Below, piece by piece: positions 1 to 8,615 of a stretch of DNA of 64,000 nt (within the stretch, counting starts at the first letter, position 1; each line of letters begins with the position of its first letter). The stretch spans positions 124,001 to 188,000 of the forward strand of contig CAZXCU010000007.1 in assembly GCA_964639245.1 (NCBI GenBank). The letters run 5' to 3'. Both the position numbers and the translations under genes were made by a program. A model generated the notes under the pieces. It was not told the DNA's origin. It did not search any database and saw nothing but the letters and a program-made list of their open reading frames with translations. Source of the DNA: SB15 sp964639245. Lineage in GTDB: Bacteria; Chloroflexota; Anaerolineae; Aggregatilineales; J027.

Positions 1-342
1 CCGGAATGGGATATTCTTCGTGTGGAATTGGTGAATGGCTGGAATGCTGAGACAGAATCCAGCGAGATGTTTCAAACCTTGTTGGCAGAACTCGATAATA
101 GTTTAGAGAGTGTTACCCTGCTCATTGTGGCAGGCGAAAAACGTCCTGCTTATACCGATTTACAAGCAGCATGGGCGATTCTGCTGCATGACGAACTCAA
201 AAAAATCGTGGTGGTGGCAAAAGACGCGCAACACGCCATCAACCATATGGGCGCGGCACGGGCAGAACGCGGACTACCCCCTATTCCGATTGCGGCCTAC
301 GATACCGAAACTGAAGCGCTGGCAGCCTTGGTCAAAGCCTAA
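1..342 (+). CDS. STAS-like (SpoIIAA-type) protein, 5' end cut by window
   Basis: The frame is open to the first base, so the gene probably begins outside the window; a GTG at 22 is the first internal start candidate. The visible part is a small alpha/beta protein with alternating hydrophobic strands (VTLLIVAG, KIVVVAK) and a C-terminal helix after an acidic turn. This pattern resembles SpoIIAA-like STAS proteins and recurs in four other small proteins of this window (8160-8992 and 42958-43805). No catalytic residues are visible. The family call rests on fold pattern only and could be wrong. Confidence 0.5.
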   Translation, partial: PEWDILRVELVNGWNAETESSEMFQTLLAELDNSLESVTLLIVAGEKRPAYTDLQAAWAILLHDELKKIVVVAKDAQHAINHMGAARAERGLPPIPIAAYDTETEALAALVKA

Positions 343-360
343 CCCGTTTCACAGGTCACC

Positions 361-386
361 GGGGTGATTTTTTGAATCGCCCCTAC
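361..386. repeat. REP-like hairpin with CTAC foot
   Basis: GGGGTGATT pairs with AATCGCCCC (one mismatch opposite the arms), followed by TAC, so on the minus strand it begins with GTAG. It lies just after the stop of the STAS-like gene. It matches the general REP layout (GTAG then hairpin) seen elsewhere in the window but differs in sequence from the GGAC family. It could also act as a transcription end. Confidence 0.4.
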
Positions 387-443
387 CCATCTTTCCCCCG
401 CCATGTACAATACATGCCCTATATTTTAAGCTGATGAGAGCCT

Positions 444-1175
444 ATGACCAACCAACCCCAAGCGACGGACAAACCCCTCGTTTCGATTATTCTGGCAACC
501 TACAATGAACGTGAAAATATTCATAACACCGTAGGCGCGATTTTTGAACATGTCCGCGCCCCTGTCGAAGTCATTGTTGTTGACGATAATTCACCCGATG
601 AAACATGGCGTTTGGTCGAAGAAATGAATGATCCTCGTGTGGTCATTATTCGTCGGGTGGACACCAAAGGGTTAGCGTCTGCGTTTAATCGCGGGATTAT
701 CGAATCACGCGGGGGGATTGTGGGTTGGATGGACGCGGATATGTGTATGCCACCCTCTATGCTGCCCGCCATGATCGAAAAACTCAAGGAATATGATATT
801 GTCATTGGCTCACGCTATGCCCCCGGCGGCTTGGATGACCGTCAACAACTGCGCGTGCTGTCTAGCAAAATCATTAACGGCTTGGCGACCTTTGTTTTGG
901 GGTATGGCATCAAAGATTATGATAGCGGCTTTGTCGTCCTCAAGCGGGATGTCTTCAATAAAGTCTCGCTGATTCCGACAGGCTACGGCGCATATTTCAT
1001 GGAATTTTTGTATACCGCCCGTCGCAAAGGACTCACTGTCTACGAAATGCCGTATCATTTTACCGACCGTGCAGTGGGGGTGAGCAAATCTGCCCCTAAT
1101 ATCTGGCGTTTTTTCTGGACAGGCATGGGCTATGTCTATCGTATTTTCGTGGCGCGTTTTAGGAGAATCGATTAA
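444..1175 (+). CDS. GT2 glycosyltransferase, polyprenol-phosphate mannosyltransferase type
   Basis: 243 aa, a single GT-A domain with no C-terminal membrane segment. Visible motifs: VSIILATYNE at the N-terminus, VDDNS at 46-50, and a DxD motif (DAD) at 97-99, followed by the IVIGSRY strand typical of dolichol/polyprenol-phosphate mannose synthases. Such enzymes move a hexose from a nucleotide sugar to a lipid phosphate at the inner face of the membrane. It is the first gene of a tight operon: its TAA overlaps the next ATG by one base, and the cupin and methyltransferase that follow suggest sugar or lipid-linked glycan modification. The exact sugar is not known. Confidence 0.85.
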   Translation: MTNQPQATDKPLVSIILATYNERENIHNTVGAIFEHVRAPVEVIVVDDNSPDETWRLVEEMNDPRVVIIRRVDTKGLASAFNRGIIESRGGIVGWMDADMCMPPSMLPAMIEKLKEYDIVIGSRYAPGGLDDRQQLRVLSSKIINGLATFVLGYGIKDYDSGFVVLKRDVFNKVSLIPTGYGAYFMEFLYTARRKGLTVYEMPYHFTDRAVGVSKSAPNIWRFFWTGMGYVYRIFVARFRRID

Positions 1176-1552
1176 TGGCAACACATGAAATTTTAAAACC
1201 CTCCTTTGTCCGGTTGGATGAACGTGGCGAATTTTGCGAACTGCTCAACACCGGGCAGTGGGAAAGTCTGGTCTATGGCGCGATGCAGCAGGGCGCAGTG
1301 TTGGGCAACCACTATCATAAGGAAACACGCATCTTTTTTATGCTGCTGAGTGGGCGTGTCACCGTTTCGATTATCAATGTGGACACTTACGAACGGGATA
1401 AATTGGTGCTAGAACGGCACGAAGGCTGCTATTTTGAGCCGCATGAATCGCACAAAATTATTTTTGAGGCGGATGGCAGTTTTGTGTTCATGAAAGACAA
1501 ACAGTACAACCCCCAAGAACCCGACACCTACCCGTATCCCGTAGAATTTTAA
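1175..1552 (+). CDS. Cupin protein, WxcM/sugar-isomerase-like
   Basis: 125 aa. It shows a cupin core with a histidine cluster (GNHYHKETRIFF near residue 45) and a second His/Glu block (EPHESHKI). The HYHK...RIFF pattern is shared with WxcM/FdtA-like nucleotide-sugar 3,4-ketoisomerases and related cupins. It sits between a glycosyltransferase and a methyltransferase, so a role in sugar modification is likely. The start ATG overlaps the previous stop, with AGGAG at 1161-1165 as ribosome site. Substrate and whether it is catalytic are unknown. Confidence 0.65.
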   Translation: MATHEILKPSFVRLDERGEFCELLNTGQWESLVYGAMQQGAVLGNHYHKETRIFFMLLSGRVTVSIINVDTYERDKLVLERHEGCYFEPHESHKIIFEADGSFVFMKDKQYNPQEPDTYPYPVEF

Positions 1553-1554
1553 AC

Positions 1555-2301
1555 ATGGAAACTGCCGAATATCGCATCATGTACGACCTCGAAACCTCGT
1601 ATTGGTGGTTTCGGAATATCCATGACATTTTAACCGACCTGATTCGCCCATCCGTCACCCCGACCAGCAAAGTGTTGGATGCTGGCTGCGGAACAGGCGG
1701 ATTGATGCTGCGTTTGAACCAGCTTTCGCGCCAGACCTATGGCCTCGATTTATCAGCCGATGCCGCTGCCTTCTGGGATGAACGCGGCGTAAAACCCCGT
1801 ACCAATATCGCCTCCATTAACGAACTGCCCTATCCCGCCAACCAGTTTGATGCTGTATTGAGTGTGGATATTCTGGAATGTGACGGGGTGGAGGACAAAC
1901 GCGCCTATGCTGAACTTGTCCGCGTGACTCAACCGGGCGGTTTGATTGTGATTGTCGTGCCTGCCTATCAATGGATGATGACAGAAGGGCATCACAAAGC
2001 CGTTCATGCGGTGCGGCGCTACAACAAAAAATCGACACGGGCGCTGGCAGACGATCAACCCGTCCAGATTGAACGCCTTACGCATGGATTCGCCGCTTTG
2101 TTCCCGATGGTTGGCGGGGTGCGGCTCTGGCATAAATTTCAGGAACGGCGCGGCCCTGTCGAAATTCAGTCCGAACTGCAACCCCTTCCTGCACCCCTCA
2201 ACAGCCTGCTCTATCACATCACCAATCTGGAACGTTATTTGCTGCGAACGGTCAACATGCCGTTCGGGTCGTCGCTGATTATGCTGGCACGAAAAAAATG
2301 A
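1555..2301 (+). CDS. Class I SAM-dependent methyltransferase
   Basis: 248 aa. Motif I LDAGCGTGG lies at residues 41-49, followed by the acidic GLDLSADA strand, an FDAVLSVDILE motif and the PGG turn of a Rossmann methyltransferase. The N-terminal YDLETSYWWFRN block resembles methyltransferases found in glycan and lipid clusters. It starts two bases after the cupin stop, so it is co-transcribed with the GT2 and cupin. The methyl acceptor is probably a sugar or lipid precursor, which is inference from context. Confidence 0.8.
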   Translation: METAEYRIMYDLETSYWWFRNIHDILTDLIRPSVTPTSKVLDAGCGTGGLMLRLNQLSRQTYGLDLSADAAAFWDERGVKPRTNIASINELPYPANQFDAVLSVDILECDGVEDKRAYAELVRVTQPGGLIVIVVPAYQWMMTEGHHKAVHAVRRYNKKSTRALADDQPVQIERLTHGFAALFPMVGGVRLWHKFQERRGPVEIQSELQPLPAPLNSLLYHITNLERYLLRTVNMPFGSSLIMLARKK

Positions 2302-2353
2302 CAAAACGCGAAAAACGCCTTCAGAAAATACGCCAAAATCCTAAAAATGTAAT

Positions 2354-2490
2354 GGACAAATCAATTAAAAACCAAATGATTGCGGGCAGCACGCTACGCA
2401 GATGCTGTTCCTACAGGCACATTTCTTGTAGGGACGGGATCTATCCCGTCCGCTAAAGTTGAATTCATTTAAAGTCTAATTGTTTTGTCC
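2354..2490. repeat. 137-bp dispersed element with 14-bp terminal inverted repeats and a REP doublet
   Basis: The ends GGACAAATCAATTA and TAATTGTTTTGTCC are inverted repeats with one mismatch. Inside are two REP palindromes in opposite orientation: a degenerate one ending CTAC at 2411-2414, and GTAG at 2428 followed by the 20-bp palindrome at 2432-2451. A second copy, with the same ends and order, lies at 22827-22956. The rest of the 2302-2642 gene-free stretch holds a further REP doublet and no coding signal. Confidence 0.8.
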
Positions 2491-2525
2491 ATAAAGTAAC
2501 CTTCGCAAAGTATTTAGAATTGCTC

Positions 2526-2596
2526 GGACGGCATCTATGCCGTCCCTACGAATTTGCTAGGGTGGATTTCCCGTAGGGACGTGATATATCGCGTCC
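2526..2596. repeat. Inverted REP doublet
   Basis: The palindrome at 2526-2545 is followed by CTAC, and GTAG at 2573-2576 is followed by a palindrome at 2577-2596. Both have the form GGAC...GTCC, 20 bp, and lie in inverted orientation with about 23 bp between. This is the REPIN/BIME layout. It ends about 20 bp before the first readable hicA codon. Confidence 0.75.
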
Positions 2597-2642
2597 TTGT
2601 TTTCCAAAAATCTAACCAAAGGTTACAATAAGTAAAGAAATA

Positions 2643-2942
2643 TTGGATTCTGTGCTGACAGACTTTGGTTTTGAGGCGTGTGAAGACAAAGGCTCTCATA
2701 CAATTTACACACATCCCAATGAAGAAAATGCGATTGCAGTTGCAAGCCACAAATCTCATGTTCCAGTGTATATTGTTAAATTATATTACGCGATGCAAGA
2801 AAATCCCCTCCCTCAATCCCTCCCCATAGGCATGGGGAGGGAAGCCGAAGGCAGGGTGGGGACAAAAAATATCACCCCAAAATGATTTTGCGTAAGGTGC
2901 GTTGTTAAACAGGTACTAGAAGCGATTGACCGCCAAGGATGA
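2643..2942 (+). pseudogene. hicA: hicA-like toxin gene interrupted in phase by a palindromic repeat
   Basis: The HicA-like part is the GSHTIYTHP segment and the hydrophobic tail up to YYAMQ (codon ending 2798). An insertion of about 102 bp (2799-2900) follows, and a TGA at 2883-2885 inside it stops translation. The original tail, VVKQVLEAIDRQG, resumes in the same frame at 2901 and ends with TGA 2940-2942, overlapping the next gene's ATG. The N-terminus is also affected: in-frame residues PKVTISKEIL precede the TTG at 2643 but lack a start codon, directly after another repeat. The 80-residue product, if made, ends with repeat-encoded residues. Activity is unlikely but not excluded. Confidence 0.7.
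2799..2900. repeat. About 101-bp CCCCTCCC palindromic repeat inserted in hicA
   Basis: Its core is an 11-bp stem (TCCCTCCCCAT / ATGGGGAGGGA, 4-nt loop) with outer arms CCCCTCC and GGGTGGGG, then a conserved AT-rich right end finishing GATTTTGCGTAAGGTG. A near-identical copy with both ends lies at 52610-52711. Confidence 0.8.
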
Positions 2943-3181
2943 GGATGATGGAGAAAACGATTGAATATTACCTCAACCTTCCCTATCAGATATTAATTAC
3001 CCCTGATGAAGAAGGGTATGGCATCGCAGTCCCGGACTTGCCCGGCTGTTTTTCCCACGCGGAAACATGGGAAACGATTTTGCCCATGATTCGGGAAGCG
3101 ATGGAATTATGGATTGGGCTAGCACTTCGCAAAAATAGAACTATTCCTGAGCCTGCCCCTATCTTGGCTACCCAACCATGA
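2939..3181 (+). CDS. hicB: HicB family antitoxin
   Basis: 80 aa with the HicB partial RNase H-like fold pattern: LPYQILITPDEEGYGIAVPDLPGCFSHAETWE, followed by an amphipathic helix (IREAMELWI). No clear C-terminal ribbon-helix-helix or HTH is visible, so this is the short HicB form. The ATG overlaps the last bases of the hicA reading frame (ATGA), a tight toxin-antitoxin arrangement. The antitoxin is intact while its toxin is interrupted. Confidence 0.75.
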   Translation: MRMMEKTIEYYLNLPYQILITPDEEGYGIAVPDLPGCFSHAETWETILPMIREAMELWIGLALRKNRTIPEPAPILATQP

Positions 3182-3277
3182 TGGGTGTTTGATGACATCG
3201 GGATTTGATGCCTTTTGACGGACTCCCAATGAGTGTCAGCTTTGATAAACTTTGGTGAGTTTAGCAAAGGACACCTG

Positions 3278-4099
3278 ATGGCAATTGACACTTTTCCCGT
3301 TTCACGCAAAACGATTCGGGCGGCGGCGCTGCCAGCCGAACATGGCGGATGGGGGTTTTTACTTGAACCGATCCTTTTAGGATTATTTGCGGCTGCATCA
3401 TGGGCGGGACTGCTGCTGAGTCTGTGTGCCGTGAGCGTATTCCTCATCCACCAACCCTTAAAAATGACCCTCAAAGACTACCAAAAAGGCTTGCGTTTGC
3501 CGCGTACCCTCTGGGCAGAGCGTTTTTTGATGGGCTATGGCGTGCTGGCGGTCTGTACCCTGCTGGCAACACTCGCCACCGCACCCCATCTCCAATTTTT
3601 GCTGCCTCTGATGGTTGCCACACCCTTCGCCTTGATTCAAATGGGCTATGACCTTCGCAACGATAGCCGTGCTTTTTTGCCGGAAGTGTGCGGGTCAGTG
3701 GCCTTAGGGTCGGTGGCTTCGGCAATCGCACTGCTGGCTGGCTGGCAACTCACCGACTCACTGCTCTTGTGGGGATTACTTGCCCTGCGGAATGTGCCTT
3801 CCATTGCGTATATCCGCACGCGCATACAGCTTGAAAAAGGACGGGATGTCCCCCATGCTGAAAAAGCATTTACATGGAATTTGAATTTATTGGCGTTCGG
3901 AATCGTCACAGTGATTTCGCTACTCGAAGTTGTGCCGATTGTCAGCCTGTTTCCGTTTGTGGTATTGTTCCTGCGTGCGATTTTCGGCATTTCACACTAT
4001 CGCAAACCCACCCGCACCGCGATTTTAGGAGTACGCGAACTTGCCTACGGATTTTTACTGGTGCTGTTCGTGGCGGGGGGATATGGACTAACTACATAA
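3278..4099 (+). CDS. YwiC-like integral membrane protein
   Basis: 273 aa from the ATG at 3278, chosen because AAAGGA lies just upstream; a longer frame to 3233 lacks a ribosome site. The N-terminal LPAEHGGWGFLLEP motif matches the conserved EHG(A/G)WG signature of YwiC-like proteins, and eight or so hydrophobic segments follow. The family is of unknown function; related polytopic proteins resemble UbiA-type prenyltransferases, which is not certain here. Confidence 0.7.
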   Translation: MAIDTFPVSRKTIRAAALPAEHGGWGFLLEPILLGLFAAASWAGLLLSLCAVSVFLIHQPLKMTLKDYQKGLRLPRTLWAERFLMGYGVLAVCTLLATLATAPHLQFLLPLMVATPFALIQMGYDLRNDSRAFLPEVCGSVALGSVASAIALLAGWQLTDSLLLWGLLALRNVPSIAYIRTRIQLEKGRDVPHAEKAFTWNLNLLAFGIVTVISLLEVVPIVSLFPFVVLFLRAIFGISHYRKPTRTAILGVRELAYGFLLVLFVAGGYGLTT

Positions 4100-4117
4100 C
4101 ATCATAAGGTTGACTTC

Positions 4118-5728
4118 ATGCAGGCATCTAGGGGATTGTGGCTTATTCTCATCATTGCAGCAGTCTGGCGGGGATGGCAGATTGCCGGGGAATATCATTT
4201 TTTTAACTCGGATGAAGCCATCATCGGGTTGATGGCACGCCATATCCTTGAGGGACACCCCATCCCGACTTTTTTTTACGGACAAAATTATATGGGCAGT
4301 CTCGGCGCGATACTGGTTGCGCTTGGATTTGTGGTCGCGGGGCAGTCGGTTCAGACGATTCGACTCGTGCAAGGGTTGCTCATGCTCATCGGAGTCGGGA
4401 CAAGCTACTTGCTGGCGCGGCGGATTACAGGCAGCCCGCGTGTTGGGCTAATGACCGCTTTTCTGATGGCGATTCCTGTCCCGATGGCGATGTTTTATAC
4501 CAGTGTGGCGCTGGGTGACTACAACGAACTGGTCATTTTGAGTAATCTGGTCGGGCTGTTCGCGTGGAAAGTCACCATCGAAGGTTCGCGGCGGGGATGG
4601 GATTGGGCGCTGCTGGGCGGATTCATCGGGTTGGGGTGGTGGTCATATGCGGGAATCATCACCGCTGCCGTGGTCGCCGGGATGCTCGGATTAGCCCATT
4701 TTCGTGGGTCGCTCTGGCGATTGTATTTGCTGGCAGCAGTGGCCTTTTTTATCGGGAGTGCGCCGTGGTGGTTCTACAATGTGCAACATGAATGGGATGC
4801 CCTCACGGGCATGATGGCTACCGGGTCTGACAACGACAACCCCGTTTTTGAGAATCTCACCACCACCCCTTTTATTTCCATCCGCGATTTTTACCTGACG
4901 GTGATTGCTGCCTCCGGGTTATACGGATTTCGTTTCCCGCGTGAAGGCACTCTGGAAAGCGGCTGGCATGTTTGGCTGGCAGGCGGGGTCTACTGCATCC
5001 TGATAGCAGGGAGTATCACACGCTGGCGGTATGCCCTCCCATCCCCCGCCCGCAGCCACTGGCTCACCCCCACGCGCTGGATTGGCCTAAATTTCGCGGT
5101 GCTGATTTTCATTTTCATTTTTAGCTCCATTTACGATGTCACCGGACGCTATCTGCTGCCCGTGTGGATGCCGGCTATGCTGGGAGTCGCGCTGATGATT
5201 GCCCATATCCGTATGAAAGCGCTTGCGGCGGGGATGCTGGCAAGTCTGCTGGTCTTTCATGCGGGAACCACGCTCAAAGATTTCATGGTCGAACGGGAGG
5301 CACGCCAGCGCGAAGCCCTGACCGATGAAGCGGTGATGGCATGGTTGGCGGAACACGATTTTCGGTATGGGTATGCGCCCTTCTGGGAGAGTTTCCGGCT
5401 GACGTTTCTTTCCAGAGAACATTTAATTTTTGATTCGAGCCTGCCGGTGGATGCACGTGGCAAAATTTTTAACCGCTATCCCCCCTACAGCCGAACGGTA
5501 CAGGCAGAAGGCGGGCAATTCTGGATGACCCGTGACCAGCCCTGTTTGGATGCCGCCATCGACTACTTGTTCGCGGAGGCCAATGTCACTTATCAAGTGC
5601 AGGTGATAGACGATTACCGGATTCTGTATGATTTTTCTGCCCCCGTAACCCCCTATGAGTTTGAACTGGATACCCGCCCGCTTGAGGAATATCCGTTTTA
5701 TCCGTCGTTGGCTGCCTGTACGGAATGA
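4118..5728 (+). CDS. GT-C type membrane glycosyltransferase-like protein
   Basis: 536 aa. It has a signal-anchor-like N-terminus, then FFNSDEAIIGLMARHIL, the acidic loop typical of GT-C (ArnT/PMT, GT39-like) enzymes that use lipid-linked sugars outside the membrane, and about ten membrane segments up to residue 400. The C-terminal 130 residues are soluble and would face outside. It lies 18 bp after the YwiC-like gene. Its end overlaps the convergent zinc-ribbon gene by about 30 bp. Donor and acceptor are not known. Confidence 0.7.
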   Translation: MQASRGLWLILIIAAVWRGWQIAGEYHFFNSDEAIIGLMARHILEGHPIPTFFYGQNYMGSLGAILVALGFVVAGQSVQTIRLVQGLLMLIGVGTSYLLARRITGSPRVGLMTAFLMAIPVPMAMFYTSVALGDYNELVILSNLVGLFAWKVTIEGSRRGWDWALLGGFIGLGWWSYAGIITAAVVAGMLGLAHFRGSLWRLYLLAAVAFFIGSAPWWFYNVQHEWDALTGMMATGSDNDNPVFENLTTTPFISIRDFYLTVIAASGLYGFRFPREGTLESGWHVWLAGGVYCILIAGSITRWRYALPSPARSHWLTPTRWIGLNFAVLIFIFIFSSIYDVTGRYLLPVWMPAMLGVALMIAHIRMKALAAGMLASLLVFHAGTTLKDFMVEREARQREALTDEAVMAWLAEHDFRYGYAPFWESFRLTFLSREHLIFDSSLPVDARGKIFNRYPPYSRTVQAEGGQFWMTRDQPCLDAAIDYLFAEANVTYQVQVIDDYRILYDFSAPVTPYEFELDTRPLEEYPFYPSLAACTE

Positions 5729-5892
5729 GAGGGCAGGTCTGGCAAATCGCCCACGTAGACAGGTTCTTTCTCCAAACGATACTGACATTGTGGACAAATG
5801 TAAGTATCTGCAACGTAGATGCCCAATTCGTCGTAAGATTCAATGAAACCGAGTGATTCCATCGGCTGTTCACAGTAGGGACAGTTGACCAT
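5698..5892 (-). CDS. Small zinc-ribbon protein
   Basis: 64 aa with two CxxC knuckles (CPYC at 4-7, CPQC at 33-36) spaced as in a rubredoxin-like or zinc-ribbon fold; the rest is acidic. It overlaps the convergent 3' end of the GT-C gene and is divergent from the ABC transporter gene. The cysteine spacing supports a true gene. Function unknown. Confidence 0.6.
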   Translation of the reverse strand: MVNCPYCEQPMESLGFIESYDELGIYVADTYICPQCQYRLEKEPVYVGDLPDLPSHSVQAANDG

Positions 5893-5935
5893 CCTGTTAG
5901 CATACCATCAAACCAAGTATGAGGGGATTTTTTGC

Positions 5936-6871
5936 GTGAATCCGATAATAACGACACAGGGCTTAACCCGCCGCTTCGGGGAAAAAACGGCGGTGGATGG
6001 GCTGACATTGGAGGTAGCGGCGGGGGAGATTTTCGGAGTGCTAGGGCATAATGGCGCGGGCAAAACCACCACCGTCCGTCTGCTAAACGGGGTGCTGGCA
6101 GCCGACGGGGGAACCATGCACGTATTGGGCATGAATCCTGCCGAACATGGGGCGCAAATCCGGGCGCAAACGGGCGTGTTGACCGAAACGCCATCGCTGG
6201 ACGAACGCCTGACCGGACGCGATAACCTGCTCATTTATGCGGATTTATACAACGTGCCAAAAGCGCAAATCAACCCGCGCATTGACACGCTGTTGGCGCT
6301 GTTTGAACTGGCAGACCGCCAGCATGAAAAAGCGGGCGGGTACAGCAAGGGCATGAAACAACGCTTGGCCTTGTGCCGCGCACTGGTGCATGAGCCACCG
6401 ATTTTATTTTTGGACGAACCGACCTCCGGCCTTGACCCGGTAAGTTCACGCCATGTACAGGACTTGATTCGGCGGTTGAGTCGGCAGGAAGGACGGACTG
6501 TTTTTCTGTGTACCCATAACCTGACCGAAGCCCAACAAATTTGTGACCGCATGGCGATTCTGGAGCAAGGCAAACTGCTGGCAATCGGCACGCTGCATGA
6601 AATCGCGGAAAAAAGCGGCCTCAAAACCCGCTTTAAAATTGAACTAACAACCGAAGCCGTGCCACACGCCGCCCATATTTTAGGCCAATTTCCCCGGATT
6701 ACTGTGACTCCCAACGGGAACAGCCTCGAAGTGAGGGGGGCAACACGCGAACAAATTCCCGATTTACTGACTGCCCTATTCCAGCAGCACATTAAATTTT
6801 ACAGTGTGATTCCACAAGAAGCCTCCCTAGAGGACATTTACTTTACCTTACATGGAGAAACCCCCGCATGA
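5936..6871 (+). CDS. ABC transporter ATP-binding protein (ABC-2/NatA type)
   Basis: 311 aa from GTG 5936, chosen because GAGGGG at 5921-5926 is well spaced; an upstream ATG at 5885 would run into the zinc-ribbon gene's start. Walker A GHNGAGKTT at about 37-45, signature YSKGMKQRL, Walker B ILFLDEPTSGLDP, and the switch His in CTHNL are all intact. The C-terminal 90 residues are an extra domain common in drug or Na+ exporters of the ABC-2 class. It overlaps the permease gene by ATGA. Substrate unknown. Confidence 0.9.
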   Translation: MNPIITTQGLTRRFGEKTAVDGLTLEVAAGEIFGVLGHNGAGKTTTVRLLNGVLAADGGTMHVLGMNPAEHGAQIRAQTGVLTETPSLDERLTGRDNLLIYADLYNVPKAQINPRIDTLLALFELADRQHEKAGGYSKGMKQRLALCRALVHEPPILFLDEPTSGLDPVSSRHVQDLIRRLSRQEGRTVFLCTHNLTEAQQICDRMAILEQGKLLAIGTLHEIAEKSGLKTRFKIELTTEAVPHAAHILGQFPRITVTPNGNSLEVRGATREQIPDLLTALFQQHIKFYSVIPQEASLEDIYFTLHGETPA

Positions 6872-7689
6872 ATTGGCGTGCGATGAGAGCGATTGTTCGC
6901 AAAGATTTAAAGGTTGTTCGGCAGAGCAAATCGGTCATCATGCCGTTGGTGATTGTGCCACTCTTGATGTTGGTACTCCTGCCGGCTATTTTTGGCGTGG
7001 CGATGACGCAAGCAAAAATGTCCGAGAGCGATTTAGCAGAAACCGAAAATTTGCTGGAAAAATTCCCGCAGAGTCTCCAAGATCAATTCGCGCAATTTGA
7101 CCGGATGCAGGACAAAATGCTGTACATGGGGCTGGTCTATATTTTCGCCCCTTTGTTTCTGATTGTCCCCCTGATGACCGCCAATGTGATTGCGGCGGAC
7201 AGCTTCGCGGGGGAAAAAGAGCGTAAAACGCTCGAAGCGGTTATTTATTCGCCCACCACCGATACCGAATTGTATCTGGCGAAAGTCATTCCGCCATGGG
7301 TGTCCGCGCTGGCAATTACCTTCTTGTCCTTTGTTATTTATGCGGTGGTGGTAAATATCGTCGCGTGGCCTGTCATGGAACGGGTGTTTTTTCCAACCAC
7401 GATGTGGGTCGTGCTGGTGCTGTGGGTTGCGCCTGCCGCCGCCGGATTGGGCTTGGGCGCAATGGTGCTGGTATCCTCCCGGGTGAGTACCTTTCAAGAA
7501 GCCTATCAACTAGGCGGGTCGGTGGTGCTGCCTGTTTTGATGCTGCTGTTTGGTCAGGTGGGCGGATTGCTGTATTTTAGTGTAGGGGTGGTGCTGTTGG
7601 TCGGTCTTATTTTGTGGATCATCACCACTATCATGCTGTGGTATGGGGCAAAAACCTTTCAGCGTGGGCGCTTGTTATCCCAATTATAA
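6868..7689 (+). CDS. ABC-2 type permease (NatB-like)
   Basis: 273 aa. The first membrane segment is near residue 25-48, then a large outer loop with Met/Glu/Gln-rich residues, and five more segments. The conserved DSFAGEKERKTLEAVIYSPTTDTE block is typical of ABC-2 exporters that pair with a NatA-type ATPase. It is translated together with the ATPase (ATGA overlap). Confidence 0.85.
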   Translation: MNWRAMRAIVRKDLKVVRQSKSVIMPLVIVPLLMLVLLPAIFGVAMTQAKMSESDLAETENLLEKFPQSLQDQFAQFDRMQDKMLYMGLVYIFAPLFLIVPLMTANVIAADSFAGEKERKTLEAVIYSPTTDTELYLAKVIPPWVSALAITFLSFVIYAVVVNIVAWPVMERVFFPTTMWVVLVLWVAPAAAGLGLGAMVLVSSRVSTFQEAYQLGGSVVLPVLMLLFGQVGGLLYFSVGVVLLVGLILWIITTIMLWYGAKTFQRGRLLSQL

Positions 7690-7712
7690 ATCTGGAAAGG
7701 AACATTTTTGAC

Positions 7713-8156
7713 ATGGCAACATGGGGTGAATTTGCAGAAAAATCGCCGGAACTCGCGGCATTCGGGGCAGAACGTTTGAAACGCGGGGTGGCCTATCTCG
7801 CTACGCTTAAAAAAGATGGGTCGCCGCGTGTGCATCCCGTCACGCCGATTTTAGGAGCAGGACGTTTATTTTTGTTCATGGAACCGACCTCCCCTAAAGG
7901 AGAAGATTTAAAACGGGATGGGCGCTACACCATGCACTCGCTCGTGACCCTCTCATCCGGCGAAGAGGGCGAATTTTTCATCAATGGTCTGGCACAGTTC
8001 ACAGACGACAAAACCACCCGTGAAACCGCCAGCCAAGCGGCAAGTTACCCGCCTGCCGAACGCTACATTTTATTTGAGTTGTCGGTGACTTCGGCGTTTT
8101 CTAATGTGTATGTCGAGGGCAAATCGCGCCTGACAAGCTGGCGGGAGTCAGAATAA
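7713..8156 (+). CDS. Pyridoxamine 5'-phosphate oxidase-like flavin/F420-binding protein
   Basis: 147 aa from ATG 7713 with GGAAAGGA just upstream; a longer frame to 7614 overlaps the permease. The split-barrel signature is visible: YLATLKKDGSPRVHPVTPI, then GRLFLFM and DLKRDGRYTMHS. The family binds FMN or F420 and acts on varied small molecules. It lies 23 bp after the permease, so it may be co-transcribed. The cofactor cannot be told from sequence alone. Confidence 0.75.
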   Translation: MATWGEFAEKSPELAAFGAERLKRGVAYLATLKKDGSPRVHPVTPILGAGRLFLFMEPTSPKGEDLKRDGRYTMHSLVTLSSGEEGEFFINGLAQFTDDKTTRETASQAASYPPAERYILFELSVTSAFSNVYVEGKSRLTSWRESE

Positions 8157-8159
8157 TTT

Positions 8160-8615
8160 TCATTCTGACTCAGAGGTGTAACTGCTGGTCAGCCATTGGA
8201 CGGCTTCGTTGTAATCAAAAAAGGTTTGCATCGCATCGTTGATGGCGGTAAAACGAATCTGCTGGTAGGCCAGCAGCCGCGCTGTTGAGAACAAAAAGGG
8301 ACGTTGCAGCACAAACGCGGAACGGCTATGCAGGAGCGCTTTGAACTGCGGCATAGCAAAAATTTCCGCCAAGCGCACACGGAAATAGGCCGTCAGCGCC
8401 CCTTCGGTAGAATCCAGCACGGTCAGAACATGCAAGGGCAGCGGGCTGTGCCAGCGATGAATTAATTTTTTATAGGTCTCAATGTAGCTGTCGACGGCAT
8501 CTGGCGTGACCATCTGAAAAGTAAAAACATAAATTTCTTTCTGGTGCTGCCATTCCAGCGTCACCCCATGCCCAAGAATATAAAATTCGCTCTGCGTGGT
8601 GGTCACGGTGTTCAT
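8160..8615 (-). CDS. STAS-like protein
   Basis: 151 aa. Strands EIYVFTFQMV and LHVLTVLD, a helical middle, and the C-terminal DYNEAVQWL helix resemble SpoIIAA/STAS-like proteins. The ATG overlaps the stop of the upstream gene (8615), so the two are coupled. Together with the response regulator at 9065 they form a signalling operon with no kinase. The family call is from fold pattern; function unknown. Confidence 0.55.
   Translation of the reverse strand: MNTVTTTQSEFYILGHGVTLEWQHQKEIYVFTFQMVTPDAVDSYIETYKKLIHRWHSPLPLHVLTVLDSTEGALTAYFRVRLAEIFAMPQFKALLHSRSAFVLQRPFLFSTARLLAYQQIRFTAINDAMQTFFDYNEAVQWLTSSYTSESE

Noticed and set aside
5586..6194. 202-aa open frame on the minus strand
   Set aside because: Antisense to the GT-C and ABC ATPase genes, overlapping the zinc-ribbon gene in another frame; composition is not protein-like.
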